A stretch of 64,000 nucleotides of DNA from an uncultured Muribaculaceae bacterium (GTDB lineage: Bacteria; Bacteroidota; Bacteroidia; Bacteroidales; Muribaculaceae). The stretch covers positions 1 to 64,000 of the forward strand of contig CAJUFH010000003.1 in NCBI GenBank assembly GCA_910585755.1. The letters are read 5' to 3'. Under the pieces are notes generated by a model, which saw only the letters and a list, made by a program, of their open reading frames with translations, was not told where the DNA came from and did not search any database. The stretch's first letter is position 1. Each line of letters starts with the position of its first letter. This document shows positions 50,843 through 60,900 of the stretch, piece after piece. The translations under genes were made by a program, and so were the position numbers.

Positions 50843-52327
50843 TTACTTGTTAAGCGACCACTCGAAAGAGCCGTCGCGCGTGTCCTTGACAGCGAAGCCG
50901 ATCGCGGCCAGGCGGTCGCGTATCAGGTCGGAAGTAGTCCAGTCCTTCGCCGCCTTAGCCTGTGAGCGAACCTCCAGAAGAAGGTTCACAGCCTCCTTGT
51001 AAGGCTCCAGGGCGCCCTCTCCGGCCTCACCCCCGTCGGTCGGGAGCATGCCGAGGATTTCAAAGAGGAAGGTGTCGAAGAGCGCTTTCAGGGCGTCGAT
51101 GTCGGCCTGGGTGGCGCGCATATGTCCGTCGCGGGCCTTGTTGATGAGCGACAGCGCCTCGAAGAGGTGGGCGATCACCACCGGGGTGTTGAAGTCGTCG
51201 TTCATCGCGTCGTAGCACGCCTGGCGTATCTTCTCGATTTCCCCGGCCATGTCGCTCTCCCCGGCGGGTTTGAGGCCCGCGAGGCGCTTCCACCCCTCCA
51301 TCATGCGGGCGTAGGCCTTCTCGGAAGCCTGGAGGGCCTCGTTGGAGAAGTCGACCGTCGAGCGGTAGTGGGCCTGGAGGAGGAAGAAGCGGATTGTCAT
51401 CGGCGAGTAGGGCTGCTGGAGAAGCTCGTGCTGCCCGGTGAAGAACTCGTTGAGGGTAATGAAGTTACCCTTCGACTTGCTCATCTTCTCGCCGTTGATG
51501 GTCAGCATGTTGTTGTGCATCCAGTAGCGGACGCTGTCGTGGCCGTTGTGGGCGACGCTCTGCGCGATCTCGCACTCGTGGTGGGGGAACTTGAGGTCCA
51601 TGCCGCCGCCGTGGATGTCGAACTGCTCGCCGAGGTATTTCTCGCTCATGACGGAGCACTCGAGGTGCCACCCGGGGAAGCCGTCGCTCCAGGGTGACGG
51701 CCAGCGCATTATATGCTCCGGTGCCGCTTTCTTCCAAAGGGCGAAGTCGGCAGGGTAGCGTTTCTCCTGCTGGCCGTCGAGGGAGCGGGTCTCGGAGAAG
51801 AGCTCGTCGATGTTTCGGCCGGAGAGCTTGCCGTAGTGGTGGTCGGCGTTATATTTGCGCACGTCGAAGTACACCGAGCCGTCGCTGACGTAGGCGTAGC
51901 CCGCGTCAAGGATTGCCTGGATATACTGCTGCTGCTCGATGATATGGCCCGAGGCGTGCGGCTCGATCGAGGGAGGGAGCACGTTGAGGCGCTCCATGTC
52001 GCGGTGGTAGCTGTTGAGATAGTGCTGCACCACCTCCATCGGCTCCAACTGCTCCAGCCGCGCCTTCTTGGCGATTTTGTCCTCCCCCTCGTCGGCGTCA
52101 TGCTCCAGGTGGCCTACGTCGGTGATGTTGCGCACGTAGCGCACCTTCAGCCCCAGGTGGGTGAGGTAGCGGTAGACGACGTCGAAGGTAATCGCGGGGC
52201 GGGCGTGGCCGAGGTGGCCGTCGCCGTAGACCGTCGGGCCGCAGACGTACATCCCGACCCTCCCCTCGTGGAGCGGCCGGAAATACTCCTTGTCGCGTTT
52301 GAGCGAGTTATAAATCTGTAAATCCAT
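50843..52327 (-). CDS. cysS: Cysteinyl-tRNA synthetase
   Basis: Charges tRNA-Cys with cysteine. 494 residues. Class I signatures: HIGH-like [10 protein letters not shown] and KMSKSKGN. Zinc/cysteine-site residues appear in [20 protein letters not shown] and [17 protein letters not shown]-terminal anticodon-binding region from about 380. Start overlaps the last base of the DUF3467 gene, so the two are coupled. Complete and normal length. Confidence 0.97.
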   Translation of the reverse strand: MDLQIYNSLKRDKEYFRPLHEGRVGMYVCGPTVYGDGHLGHARPAITFDVVYRYLTHLGLKVRYVRNITDVGHLEHDADEGEDKIAKKARLEQLEPMEVVQHYLNSYHRDMERLNVLPPSIEPHASGHIIEQQQYIQAILDAGYAYVSDGSVYFDVRKYNADHHYGKLSGRNIDELFSETRSLDGQQEKRYPADFALWKKAAPEHIMRWPSPWSDGFPGWHLECSVMSEKYLGEQFDIHGGGMDLKFPHHECEIAQSVAHNGHDSVRYWMHNNMLTINGEKMSKSKGNFITLNEFFTGQHELLQQPYSPMTIRFFLLQAHYRSTVDFSNEALQASEKAYARMMEGWKRLAGLKPAGESDMAGEIEKIRQACYDAMNDDFNTPVVIAHLFEALSLINKARDGHMRATQADIDALKALFDTFLFEILGMLPTDGGEAGEGALEPYKEAVNLLLEVRSQAKAAKDWTTSDLIRDRLAAIGFAVKDTRDGSFEWSLNK

Positions 52328-52644
52328 CAGGCCTGGAACGGGTTGGGGATTCCGCCGTTGTTGGCGCCGTTCTTGGGAGCCTTGCGGGTGATTTCGCCGT
52401 AGGTGCTCTCGTATTTCTGGATGTTGTCGCGGAGGGCGAACAGGAGGTTCTTGGCGTTCTCGGGGTTCATGATGATGCGGCTCTGGACGCGTGCCTGGGG
52501 CATGTTGGGAGCCACGGCGATGAAGTCAAGGAAGAACTCGCCCGGAGTGTGGGAGAGGACCGCGAGGTTGGCGTAGTGGCCGGCGGCGATTTCGGGGGTA
52601 AGCTCGATTTTGATTTCCTGCTGCTTGTTGTTATTGTCTGCCAT
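52327..52644 (-). CDS. DUF3467 family protein
   Basis: 105 residues with the family core [40 protein letters not shown] and [20 protein letters not shown]. Small cytoplasmic protein widespread in bacteria, function unknown. C-terminus Asn/Gly-rich ([15 protein letters not shown]). Start chosen at [14 protein letters not shown] (52644); a longer frame from 52707 lacks family support. First gene of DUF3467-cysS-helicase. Confidence 0.88.
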   Translation of the reverse strand: MADNNNKQQEIKIELTPEIAAGHYANLAVLSHTPGEFFLDFIAVAPNMPQARVQSRIIMNPENAKNLLFALRDNIQKYESTYGEITRKAPKNGANNGGIPNPFQA

Positions 52645-52760
52645 GGTTTTGCTTTTTAGAGAGTTGGTTGACTGGATAAAACTTAGGCGGCCGCGCCTGC
52701 GCGCCAAGCGCTCAGAGGCGGCCGCCTGAATGCGGAGCGGTATTCGCTGAGGAGGTATGG

Positions 52761-53024
52761 TTATGCCTCGGCGATGGGGGTCACGCTGATGAAACGGCGG
52801 CCTTCCTTGCCCTTGGTGAACACCACGGTGCCGTCGATGAGCGCGTAGAGGGTGTAGTCCTTGCCCATGCCCACGTTGAGGCCCGGGTGGTGCACTGTTC
52901 CGCGCTGACGTTTGAGGATGTTGCCTGCCTTGGCGTACTGGCCACCAAAAATCTTAACACCGAGTCGTTTGCTTTCCGACTCACGGCCGTTCTTCGACGA
53001 GCCTACACCTTTCTTATGTGCCAT
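52761..53024 (-). CDS. rpmA: 50S ribosomal protein L27
   Basis: 87 residues, complete. [40 protein letters not shown] and [20 protein letters not shown] are exact family hallmarks. No N-terminal extension of the Firmicutes type. Follows L21 after 25 bases, the universal order. Confidence 0.98.
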   Translation of the reverse strand: MAHKKGVGSSKNGRESESKRLGVKIFGGQYAKAGNILKRQRGTVHHPGLNVGMGKDYTLYALIDGTVVFTKGKEGRRFISVTPIAEA

Positions 53025-53049
53025 GTTGCTGTCTTAGATTTTTAATGGG

Positions 53050-53370
53050 TTATGCGATTACGTCTTTGATCACTACCTGGGAGAACATCTGGCGATGGCC
53101 GTTCTTGCGACGATAGCCCTTGCGGCGCTTCTTCTTGAACACGATCACCTTGTCGCCTTTCACGAGGGGACGTTTAACCTCGCAAACAACTTTTGCCCCT
53201 TCTACGGTGGGCGCGCCGACCTTCACGGCACCGTCGGCGTCAACGAGCAGGACGCGGTCAAACTCGAGGGTCTCACCCTCCTTGCGCTCGTCGCCGAGAT
53301 AGTGTACATACAGGAACTTGCCGGCCTCGGCCTTGAACTGCTGTCCCTGGATTTCTACGATAGCGTACAT
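53050..53370 (-). CDS. rplU: 50S ribosomal protein L21
   Basis: 106 residues, [20 protein letters not shown] through [20 protein letters not shown]. Start at 53370 matches the family; a longer frame from 53484 overlaps the promoter. First gene of rplU-rpmA. Confidence 0.98.
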   Translation of the reverse strand: MYAIVEIQGQQFKAEAGKFLYVHYLGDERKEGETLEFDRVLLVDADGAVKVGAPTVEGAKVVCEVKRPLVKGDKVIVFKKKRRKGYRRKNGHRQMFSQVVIKDVIA

Positions 53371-53453
53371 TAAACGATTGATTTGTATAAGGTTATGCCG
53401 TCGGGCGAGCCTTGGTTGGCTGCTTGGTAAGCCCGTTTCGGCCAAAAAGCTCA

Positions 53454-53485
53454 CAAAGTTACTGATTTTCCGCGTTTTCCGCAAG
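53454..53485 (-). promoter_or_regulatory. Promoter of rplU-rpmA
   Basis: CTTG (53482-53485), 20-base spacer, TAACTTTG (53454-53461) on the minus strand, giving a leader of about 80 bases. No known leader-peptide or L21-binding structure could be confirmed in it. Confidence 0.55.
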
Positions 53486-53515
53486 CGTTAGGCTTTCCTG
53501 TTTAAGATTTTTTTG

Positions 53516-53523
53516 TAATTTTG
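53516..53523 (+). promoter_or_regulatory. -7 box TAATTTTG directly before the DUF2851 gene
   Basis: Ends 4 bases before the ATG at 53528, as at 3136: suggests a leaderless or near-leaderless message. Confidence 0.45.
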
Positions 53524-53527
53524 CCGT

Positions 53528-54868
53528 ATGGAGAAGCTAATGCAGTTCGTCTGGCAGCACCGGCTGGGGCTGATTAAGGACGCCGCGACCACCCGCGGCC
53601 TCCCCCTCCGCGTGCTCGACCCCGGAAGGCTCAACACCGATGCCGGGCCCGACTTCTTCAACGCCGCCCTGAAAATCGGCGACCAGACCTGGCACGGCAA
53701 CGTCGAGATGCACGTCCGGGCCTCCGACTGGCACCGCCACGGCCACGACTCCGACCGGGCGTACGATTCGGTGGTGCTCCACGTCGTCGCGGTCGACGAC
53801 GCCGAAATCCGCCGCCCCGACGGCTCCGCCATCCCCCAGGCCGTGATGGAGATAGGTTCAGGCGCGAGGGAGCGCTACGAGGCGTTCGGCAAAGGCTCCG
53901 ACACAGGCCTCCCCTGCGCCGAGGGGCTGCGGTCAATCCCCTCGATTTATGTTTCCGACTGGCTGACGGCCCTGGCCGTGGAGCGCGTGTTCGCCAAGAG
54001 CGAGCGCGCCGCCGCGATCGCCGAAGCTACCGGCGGCAACTGGGAGGAGGCTGCCTATATAACTTTCGCCCGAGCGCTCGGCTTCGGGCTGAACAGCGAG
54101 CCGTTCGAGCTGACAGCCCGCTCCCTCCCCCTCAACATCCTGCTGAAACACCGCGACAACCCCCTTTCGGTCGAGGCCATGGTATTCGGCCAGGCCGGAC
54201 TGATTCCCGACCCGGCGATTGACGAGGACCCATACGTCGAGGCCCTCCGCCAAGAATACAAGTTCATGGCGGCCAAATTCTCGCTGCGCTCCCCGCGGCC
54301 CCAATGGAAAATGGCCCGCACCCGCCCGCAGAACCTTCCCTACCGCCGCCTGGCGCTCCTGGCGAAAAAGGTTGCCGACGGGTTCGGGCTGATGGGCGAC
54401 CTGGCCGCGGCCGGCGGCTCCGCCGAGCGCGTCCGCGACCTCCTGAGCGTCACCCCCGAAGGATTCTGGGCCACGCACTACACCTTCGCCCCCTCGCGGG
54501 TAAAGGCGTTTCCGGGCGTCCTCGGGAAGAGCGCCGTTGACTCCCTGATAATCAACGTCGCCGTCCCGCTGCTCCACGCCCGCGCCGCCTCGCGGGGCGA
54601 CGATTCCGCGATGGAGCGCGCCCTCGACCTCCTCTGCTCCCTCCCGCCGGAGGAGAACTCCGTCGTGCGCCTGTTCACCGAGGCCGGCATCCCCTGCCGC
54701 GACGCCTTCGCCTCGCAGGCCCTCGTGGAGCTGCGCCGCGAGTTCTGCGAGAAAAAGAAATGCATCTACTGCCGCTTCGGTCGCCGCCTCCTCTCCAAAT
54801 CCATCGCCGAAGCCCCCGCACCCTCCGCGTCCACCGTATCCCCCCTCGGCCCCGCCCTCCCTTTCTGA
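53528..54868 (+). CDS. DUF2851 family protein
   Basis: 446 residues, function unknown, Bacteroidetes-wide. Family blocks: LMQFVWQHRLGLIKDAATTR at the N-terminus, GRLNTDAGPDFFNAALKIGD, WHGNVEMHVRASDWHRHGHD (a striking His-rich segment that could bind metal), and FCEKKKCIYCRFGRRLL at the C-terminus with CxxC. The domain pattern suggests a nucleic-acid or metal enzyme, but no activity is known. Divergent from rplU. A C-terminal Pro/Ala tail (AEAPAPSASTVSPLGPALPF) is unusual. Confidence 0.88.
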   Translation: MEKLMQFVWQHRLGLIKDAATTRGLPLRVLDPGRLNTDAGPDFFNAALKIGDQTWHGNVEMHVRASDWHRHGHDSDRAYDSVVLHVVAVDDAEIRRPDGSAIPQAVMEIGSGARERYEAFGKGSDTGLPCAEGLRSIPSIYVSDWLTALAVERVFAKSERAAAIAEATGGNWEEAAYITFARALGFGLNSEPFELTARSLPLNILLKHRDNPLSVEAMVFGQAGLIPDPAIDEDPYVEALRQEYKFMAAKFSLRSPRPQWKMARTRPQNLPYRRLALLAKKVADGFGLMGDLAAAGGSAERVRDLLSVTPEGFWATHYTFAPSRVKAFPGVLGKSAVDSLIINVAVPLLHARAASRGDDSAMERALDLLCSLPPEENSVVRLFTEAGIPCRDAFASQALVELRREFCEKKKCIYCRFGRRLLSKSIAEAPAPSASTVSPLGPALPF

Positions 54869-54951
54869 TTCCAGCCCGCCAAGCCCTACAAATTATAAAT
54901 CTTATAAGAACTTATAAGTATCTCCTTAACCCTTCACCTTTCACCTTATTC

Positions 54952-56184
54952 TTATCCGAAGAAGAGGTAGGCGGCGAGGATGCCGGCGACAGAGCCGCTG
55001 ACGTCGGCAAGGAGGGCGTAGCCGACCGCGTAGCGCGTCTTACGAACCCCGACAGAACCGAAATAGACCGCCAGGACGTAGAACATCGTGTCGGTAGAGC
55101 CCTGGATCGCGGCCGAGACGCGGCTGACGAAAGCGTCGGCCCCGTAGGTATTCATAAGGTCAATCATAAGTCCGCGCGAACCGCTGCCGCTCAGCGGCTT
55201 CATCAGTGCGGTAGGAAGCGCCTCAACCCAGGAGGTGTCGCACCCGAGCCAAGCGACGAAGTCGCGGGTCCACGCCGTCAGCATGTCCATCGCCCCGGAG
55301 GCGCGGAAAACCGCGATGCCTACAAGAATCGCAACGAGGTAGGGGATAATCGTCACGGCGGTCTTGAACCCCTCTTTCGCCCCCTCGATAAACGTTTCGT
55401 ACATATTCAGCCGCTTGCGCATCCCCGCGAGCAGGAATCCGACAATAACGCTGAACAACAGGAAGTTGGCGATAAAGCCCGAATAGCGCTCGACCTGCTC
55501 GCCGTCCATCCCCGAGAAAACCCACACCATCGCGGCGATCACGGCCATCATCCCCCCGAGCCATCCAAGCAGCACCGGGTCGGCAAGCCGTATGCGCTGC
55601 TTGACGCACAGCGCGACGATGCCGACAAGCGTCGAGACGAAGGTCGCGAGCAGAATCGGGAGGAATACGTCGGTCGGATTGGCCGCCCCCGCCTGCGCGC
55701 GGTACATCATTATTGAAATAGGTATGAAGCATAGCCCCGACGCGTTGAGAATAAGGAACATAATCATCGCGTCGGTCGCCGTGTCCTTCTCCTTGTTGAG
55801 CGACTGCAGCTCCTGCATAGCCTTGAGGCCCAGCGGGGTAGCGGCGTTGTCGAGGCCGAGCATGTTGGCCGAGACATTCATAAATATCGAACCCATCGCC
55901 GGATGCCCCTTCGGCACCCCGGGAAACAGGCGGCAGAAAAGGGGCGACACCAACCGGCCGAAAAAGCCGATTACGCCGGCCCGCTCCCCTATCTTCATCA
56001 GCCCCAGCCACATCGCCAGGATTCCCGTCAGCCCCAGCGACACCTCGAACGCGAGCGCCGCGGCCGAGAACGAGCCCTGCATCATCTCGCTCCACACCCC
56101 GGCATCCCCGGTCACGACCGTGCGCCCCAGCGCCACCGCGAACGCCACCAGGAAAAACGCCGCCCAAATATAATTCAGCACCAT
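54952..56184 (-). CDS. Nucleoside-recognition (SpmA/SpmB-like) membrane protein
   Basis: 410 residues with about ten hydrophobic segments, equal to a fusion of the two spore maturation proteins SpmA and SpmB found as one protein in Bacteroidetes. Seen: two gate-domain halves, VSLGLTGILAMWLGLMKIGE with FMNVSANMLGLDNAATPLGL in the first and FIEGAKEGFKTAVTIIPYLV with AVFRASGAMDMLT in the second. Possible transporter of nucleoside-like or other small solutes; not linked to sporulation here. Start at 56184 by the first membrane segment. Confidence 0.85.
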   Translation of the reverse strand: MVLNYIWAAFFLVAFAVALGRTVVTGDAGVWSEMMQGSFSAAALAFEVSLGLTGILAMWLGLMKIGERAGVIGFFGRLVSPLFCRLFPGVPKGHPAMGSIFMNVSANMLGLDNAATPLGLKAMQELQSLNKEKDTATDAMIMFLILNASGLCFIPISIMMYRAQAGAANPTDVFLPILLATFVSTLVGIVALCVKQRIRLADPVLLGWLGGMMAVIAAMVWVFSGMDGEQVERYSGFIANFLLFSVIVGFLLAGMRKRLNMYETFIEGAKEGFKTAVTIIPYLVAILVGIAVFRASGAMDMLTAWTRDFVAWLGCDTSWVEALPTALMKPLSGSGSRGLMIDLMNTYGADAFVSRVSAAIQGSTDTMFYVLAVYFGSVGVRKTRYAVGYALLADVSGSVAGILAAYLFFG

Positions 56185-56200
56185 ATAAGCATCTATCGAT

Positions 56201-56476
56201 TTACTTCTTAAACAGCTCCGAATGAGAGCCAAGCCTTACCAAATCAATAACATCCGCCTCCCGGTCAAACCAAATCAGCAAGAAATCACCTTCTATATGG
56301 CATTCCATATGATTGGCATAATTACCAGTAAGCATATGCGGGCTGAACTCAGCCGGAATCGGTTCCTCATTCTGCAATTTTTGCAAGATTGCGAACAACT
56401 TGGCAACCTTAGCCGGATTGCGACGAATGCGCTTATAGTCTTTTTTATATTGCGTTGTCGGGTATAGCCGCTTCAT
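56201..56476 (-). CDS. YafQ/RelE-family toxin
   Basis: 91-residue type II toxin, a ribosome-dependent mRNA nuclease. Family block LTGNYANHMECHIEGDFLLI then WFDREADVIDLVRLGSHSEL; the His residues in this part and the H of GSHSELF are those used in YafQ catalysis. Starts 4 bases inside its antitoxin gene, the common order. Appears complete. Confidence 0.9.
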   Translation of the reverse strand: MKRLYPTTQYKKDYKRIRRNPAKVAKLFAILQKLQNEEPIPAEFSPHMLTGNYANHMECHIEGDFLLIWFDREADVIDLVRLGSHSELFKK

Positions 56477-56739
56477 AGCCCCATTGATTTTTCCATTGCC
56501 TCGATTGACGAGAGGTCAAGAGGCTCGGAGTCGCGCAACTTACCACTACGCGCCTCCGCCATCGCGGCAAGCGTCTCCTCGTTCGGTTCGTTGTATGCCG
56601 CTCCGAGAAGCAACGTCTCGACGAAGTTGTTCAGACTTCTGTTCTGCCGCTTTGCCAGCAGTTTAAGGCGCTCAATCAGGTCAACCGGTAACCTGAAGCT
56701 CTGATTCTTTTTCTGTACAGCGAGTTCCATCTTCTTCAT
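56473..56739 (-). CDS. Antitoxin of the YafQ-type toxin (ribbon-helix-helix)
   Basis: 88 residues. N-terminal ribbon-helix-helix (KNQSFRLPVDLIERLKLLAK, RQNRSLNNFVETLLL), which would bind its own promoter, then a flexible acidic C-terminal part (PNEETLAAMAEARSGKLRDS) that would wrap the toxin. ATGs at 56739 and 56730 are both possible. Its promoter (56754-56785) likely carries the operator. Confidence 0.85.
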   Translation of the reverse strand: MKKMELAVQKKNQSFRLPVDLIERLKLLAKRQNRSLNNFVETLLLGAAYNEPNEETLAAMAEARSGKLRDSEPLDLSSIEAMEKSMGL

Positions 56740-56753
56740 ATTTACTTATACCG

Positions 56754-56785
56754 CGAAGTTATATCATTTGTATTACAAAAACAAT
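56754..56785 (-). promoter_or_regulatory. Promoter of the YafQ-type toxin-antitoxin pair
   Basis: ATTG (56782-56785), 20-base spacer, TAACTTCG (56754-56761), then CG, on the minus strand. Variant -7 box. The spacer holds TTGTAATACAA, a small palindrome that could be an operator for the antitoxin. Confidence 0.55.
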
Positions 56786-56868
56786 CAGTATGCCGTTTAT
56801 GTTAATCTTCTATGTTGCCAAACAGGGATTTTAGGCTGGTTAAATCCCGTTAAAACAAAAAATAGGTG

Positions 56869-56878
56869 TAACTTCGCG
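56869..56878 (+). promoter_or_regulatory. Candidate -7 box of the PAP2 gene
   Basis: TAACTTCGCG, 17 bases before the ATG at 56896. No good -33 box. Confidence 0.4.
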
Positions 56879-56895
56879 TTCTATATGTTTAAGCG

Positions 56896-57822
56896 ATGAG
56901 AAAAATACTGACAATATTGATGGCGGTCTCGATAAGCCTCGCCGCCTTCGGCGAGGGTCCGGCTGTCGCGCCCGGTGCGACAGCGCCGCTGGATTTCACT
57001 GACTTCAACCCGGCCGACACCGCGAGGGTCGCGCCGCTCTTCGAGGCGGAAGAGATTGTCTACGAGAGCGTTCCGGCGGTTCCGTGCCCCACCTTCCGTG
57101 ACGGGATGAAGGTTAACTACTGGCAGCTCGGCACCCCGGTCGTCGTAGGGGCAGCGGCCTCGCTGTTTGTCAGGACCCCGAAACTGGTCCAGGCCCGCGA
57201 ATACGTCCAAAAGCACCTCTCGCAGCACGGCAACCACAAGACAACGGTCGACAACTACCTCCAGTACGCCCCGATTGTTGCCTCTTACGGCCTCTACGCC
57301 TGCGGTCTCAAAGGGGAAAACGGACTGCTCGACCGCACGATCATCGCCGCGATGAGCTACACTATCTTCGTCGCGATCAACGCCGGAATGAAATACGCCT
57401 TCCACGAGAAGCGCCCCGACAGCAACGCCCATAACTCCTTCCCGTCGGGCCACACGGGGACAGCCGTCACCGGCGCCGAGTTCCTGCGCCGCGAGTACTG
57501 GTCCACTTCCCCCTGGATCGGGGTCGCCGGATACGCCGTGGCTCTCACTACCGCATACCTGCGCATCCACAACGACCGCCACTGGATCAACGACGTGGTC
57601 GGGGGCGCCGCGGTCGGCTATTTCTCGACGACGCTCGCCTACTGGCTCTATCCCAAGATTTTCCGTAAACGCTACGAACGCCATATGAAGGAGCGCGAGG
57701 AGCGGCTGGCCCGCGAGTGCGCCGGTCTCGACCTTCCCCGCCGCCGCAACTCCGTCACCGGGTTCGGCGCCCCGTTCGCCGGCTCAGGCGTGGTCGGATT
57801 CTCCATGGCCTTGACATTTTGA
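56896..57822 (+). CDS. PAP2-type phosphatase, exported or membrane-bound
   Basis: 308 residues. Signal peptide or first membrane segment (MRKILTILMAVSISLAAFGE). The three acid-phosphatase motifs are present: Kx6RP-like in KYAFHEKRP, PSGH in SFPSGHTGTAVTG, and the third in LRIHNDRHWINDVVGG. Likely dephosphorylates a lipid pyrophosphate or phosphatidic acid at the periplasmic side, such as undecaprenyl diphosphate or a lipid A phosphate; the substrate is not visible from sequence. Ends in a beta-like FAGSGVVGFSMALTF. Followed by the DUF2723 gene after 87 bases with its own promoter. Confidence 0.85.
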   Translation: MRKILTILMAVSISLAAFGEGPAVAPGATAPLDFTDFNPADTARVAPLFEAEEIVYESVPAVPCPTFRDGMKVNYWQLGTPVVVGAAASLFVRTPKLVQAREYVQKHLSQHGNHKTTVDNYLQYAPIVASYGLYACGLKGENGLLDRTIIAAMSYTIFVAINAGMKYAFHEKRPDSNAHNSFPSGHTGTAVTGAEFLRREYWSTSPWIGVAGYAVALTTAYLRIHNDRHWINDVVGGAAVGYFSTTLAYWLYPKIFRKRYERHMKEREERLARECAGLDLPRRRNSVTGFGAPFAGSGVVGFSMALTF

Positions 57823-57836
57823 AAAATTCTTAAATA

Positions 57837-57868
57837 ATTGGTGAATAGGCGAAGTTGGCGTAATTTCG
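57837..57868 (+). promoter_or_regulatory. Promoter of the DUF2723 gene
   Basis: ATTG (57837-57840), 20-base spacer, TAATTTCG (57861-57868), then CG. Supports the ATG at 57910 as start. Confidence 0.55.
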
Positions 57869-57909
57869 CGCATCATAAGGGCGCCGCGGCGCTCCCCCAC
57901 GTTTCCGCA

Positions 57910-60900
57910 ATGAAAAAGTACAACCTCCTCAACAACATCCTCGGATGGGCGTGTTTCGCGATCGCCGCTGTCACATACCTGCTGACAGTCGAGCCTACCG
58001 CCTCGTTCTGGGACTGCCCCGAATTTATCGCGCAAGGCACGAAACTCGAAGTCGGCCACCCGCCGGGCAACCCGATTTTCATGCTCGCGGCCCGCTTCTT
58101 CGTGAACTTCGCCGGAGGCGACGTGACGAAGGCGGCGCTGATGGTCAACTCGATGTCGGCGCTTCTCTCCGCGGGCACCATCCTGCTGCTGTTCTGGACC
58201 ATTACCCACCTCGTCAAGCGACTGATTGTCAAGGATGACGCCGACGACGTGAGCCTGCTGGAGATGCTCGTGATCTTCGGGGCCGGAGTCTGCGGCGCGC
58301 TGGTCTACACCTGGAGCGACACCTTCTGGTTCTCCGCCGTCGAGGGTGAGGTCTACGCCTTCTCGTCGTTCTGCACTGCGCTGGTATTCTGGCTGATCCT
58401 CAAATGGGAAAACCGCGCCGACCAGCCCCATTCCGACCGCTACCTGGTTCTTATAGCCTACATTATCGGAGTGTCGATCGCCGTCCACCTGCTCAACCTC
58501 CTCTGCATCCCCGCGATCGTGCTGGTATTCTACTACCGCAAGTTCAAGGACACCACGGCCACCGGCTCGCTGATTGCCCTGGCCGTCGCTGCCGCCATAG
58601 TGGCGCTTATCCTCTACGGGCTGGTTCCGGGCTTCATCGAGGTAGCCCAGTCGTTCGAGCTGCTGTTCGTCAACACCTTCGGGATGGGCTACAACACCGG
58701 CGTCCTCGCCTACACCATCCTGTTCCTCGCCGCCGCCATATGGGCCGTCTCGGCCCTCTACCGCCAGAAGTCGGCAACCGAAATCCGGGTGTCGTTCCTG
58801 CTGGCCATAATCCTTTCGGGCATGCCCTTCATCGGGTCGGGATGGCTCGTTCCCGTGGTGCTGATCGGCGCCCTGGGAGCCTTCCTGTGGATGGCAAAGA
58901 AGCTCCCGGTGCGCATCCTGACGGTCTGCGCCCTGAGCGTCCTGGTGATTTTCGCCGGATATTCGAGCTACGCCCTGCTGCTGATACGCTCCCACGCCAA
59001 TCCCCCGATGAACCAGAACGCCCCCGACAACGTGTTCGCCCTCTCCTCCTACCTCAACCGCGAGCAGTACGGCGAGACCCCCCTCCTCTACGGCCACACA
59101 TTCAAGTCGTCCGTGCAGTATGAGGCCGACGACTACGGGAGCTACGGCTTCAAAAAGAAAGATGTCAAGGATGTCTACAGCAAGGTCGTCAAAAGCGACC
59201 CCTCGGAGCCTGACCGCTACATCGCCAAAGAGGCCTTCTCCTACGAGATGACCCCTAAGATGCTCTTCCCCCGCATGTACTCCACCTCGGCTTCCCATCC
59301 GGCGGCCTACATGGAATGGATCGGGGCGACAGAGGCCGACCTCGACAACGTCGAGGCGCCCGTTATCGTCGACAAGGAGGGGAACACCATCCGCACAATG
59401 ATGATGCAGAAGCCCACCTTCGCCCAGAACATGCGCTACTTCTTCAACTACCAGTTGAACTACATGTACTGGCGCTACTTCATGTGGAACTTCGCCGGAC
59501 GCCAGAACGACATCGCCGGACAGGGCGAGGCCAACCACGGCAACTGGATTTCAGGCATCCCCTTCATCGACAATCCCCGCCTGGGGGACCAGAGCCTCCT
59601 CCCCGACGACATAGGGAAGAACAACAAGGGGCATAACGTATTCTACATGCTCCCCCTGCTTCTCGGAATCCTCGGACTTACCTGGCAGGCGTTCCACTCC
59701 AAGCGGGGCATCGAGCAGTTCTGGGTGATTTTCTTCTTCTTTTTCATGACGGGAATCGCCATCGTGCTCTACCTTAACCAGCCACCGCTGCAGCCCCGTG
59801 AGCGCGACTACGCCTTCGCCGGCTCCTTCTACGCCTTCGCCATATGGGTAGGCATGGGGGTACCCGCCCTCTGGGCCCTCGTAAACCGCCTGATGAAGAA
59901 CTCCGTGGCCCCCGAAGGGGAGGATAACAACGGCATCAACCCCCGCGCCGACCGCCGCAAGGCGCTCTACGTCGCATGCGCCGCATGCGCCGTCGGGCTG
60001 GCCGTGCCCCTTCAGATGGTTTCGCAGACCTGGGACGACCACGACCGCTCGGGCCGCTTCACGACCCGCGACTTCGGAATGAACTACCTCTCGTCCGTCG
60101 ACCCGAACGGCGTTATCTTCACCAACGGCGACAACGACACCTTCCCCCTCTGGTACGCCCAGGAGGTCGAAGGGTACCGCACCGACGTCCGCGTCGTCAA
60201 CCTCTCGTACCTCACGACCGACTGGTACGCCAACCAGATGCGCGTCGCGACCGACGGAGCCGCCGGGCTTCCGACCTCGGCAGTTCCCGCCGACTACGCC
60301 CAGGACCGCCTGCAATACAGCTACTTCGACCAGGAGAACATGAGCCAGGAGCGCGTCAACGCCCTCAACTCGCTCGACGACCTCTACCATAACCCGAAAG
60401 CGATGTGGCAGGGCTCGCGCGTCATGCGCTACCCCTATATGTACATCCCCTCCAACGCCGAGGCCGCGGCCAAGGCCGGGGTAATCCTCCCCTCCGAGCT
60501 TCCCGCCGCCGAGGAGGCAATCGAGGTATCGCTCTACAAGGACCCGAAGAATCCCGCCGGGGGCGTGACCCTCAGCCAGGCCCTCAGCCTTGACGTGATC
60601 GCCTCCCAGGCCCGCGACGGATGGAACCGCCCGGCATACTTCGCGATGACGGTTCCCGACGAATACTACCTGTCGCTCTCCCCCTACCTGCGCAACACCG
60701 GCCTGGCATACCAGGTTACACCCCTGCGCAATCCCGAGGACGGGCAGTCGACCTGGATCGCGACCGACAAGATGTACGACAACGTGACCAACAAGTTCCG
60801 CTGGGGTGGTCTCGACAACCTCAAGGAGGGGCAGGAAGTCTACCTCGACGAGACCGTGCGCCGCATGGTAACCACCCACCGCTCCGCGATGTCTGAGCTG

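Noticed and set aside
49225..50853. 542-codon plus-strand frame opposite the RecD-like helicase
   Set aside because: The minus strand carries all helicase motifs; the plus-strand frame has none.
53371..53453. L21 leader regulatory RNA
   Set aside because: The leader has some inverted bases, but no structure I could match to a known ribosomal protein leader.
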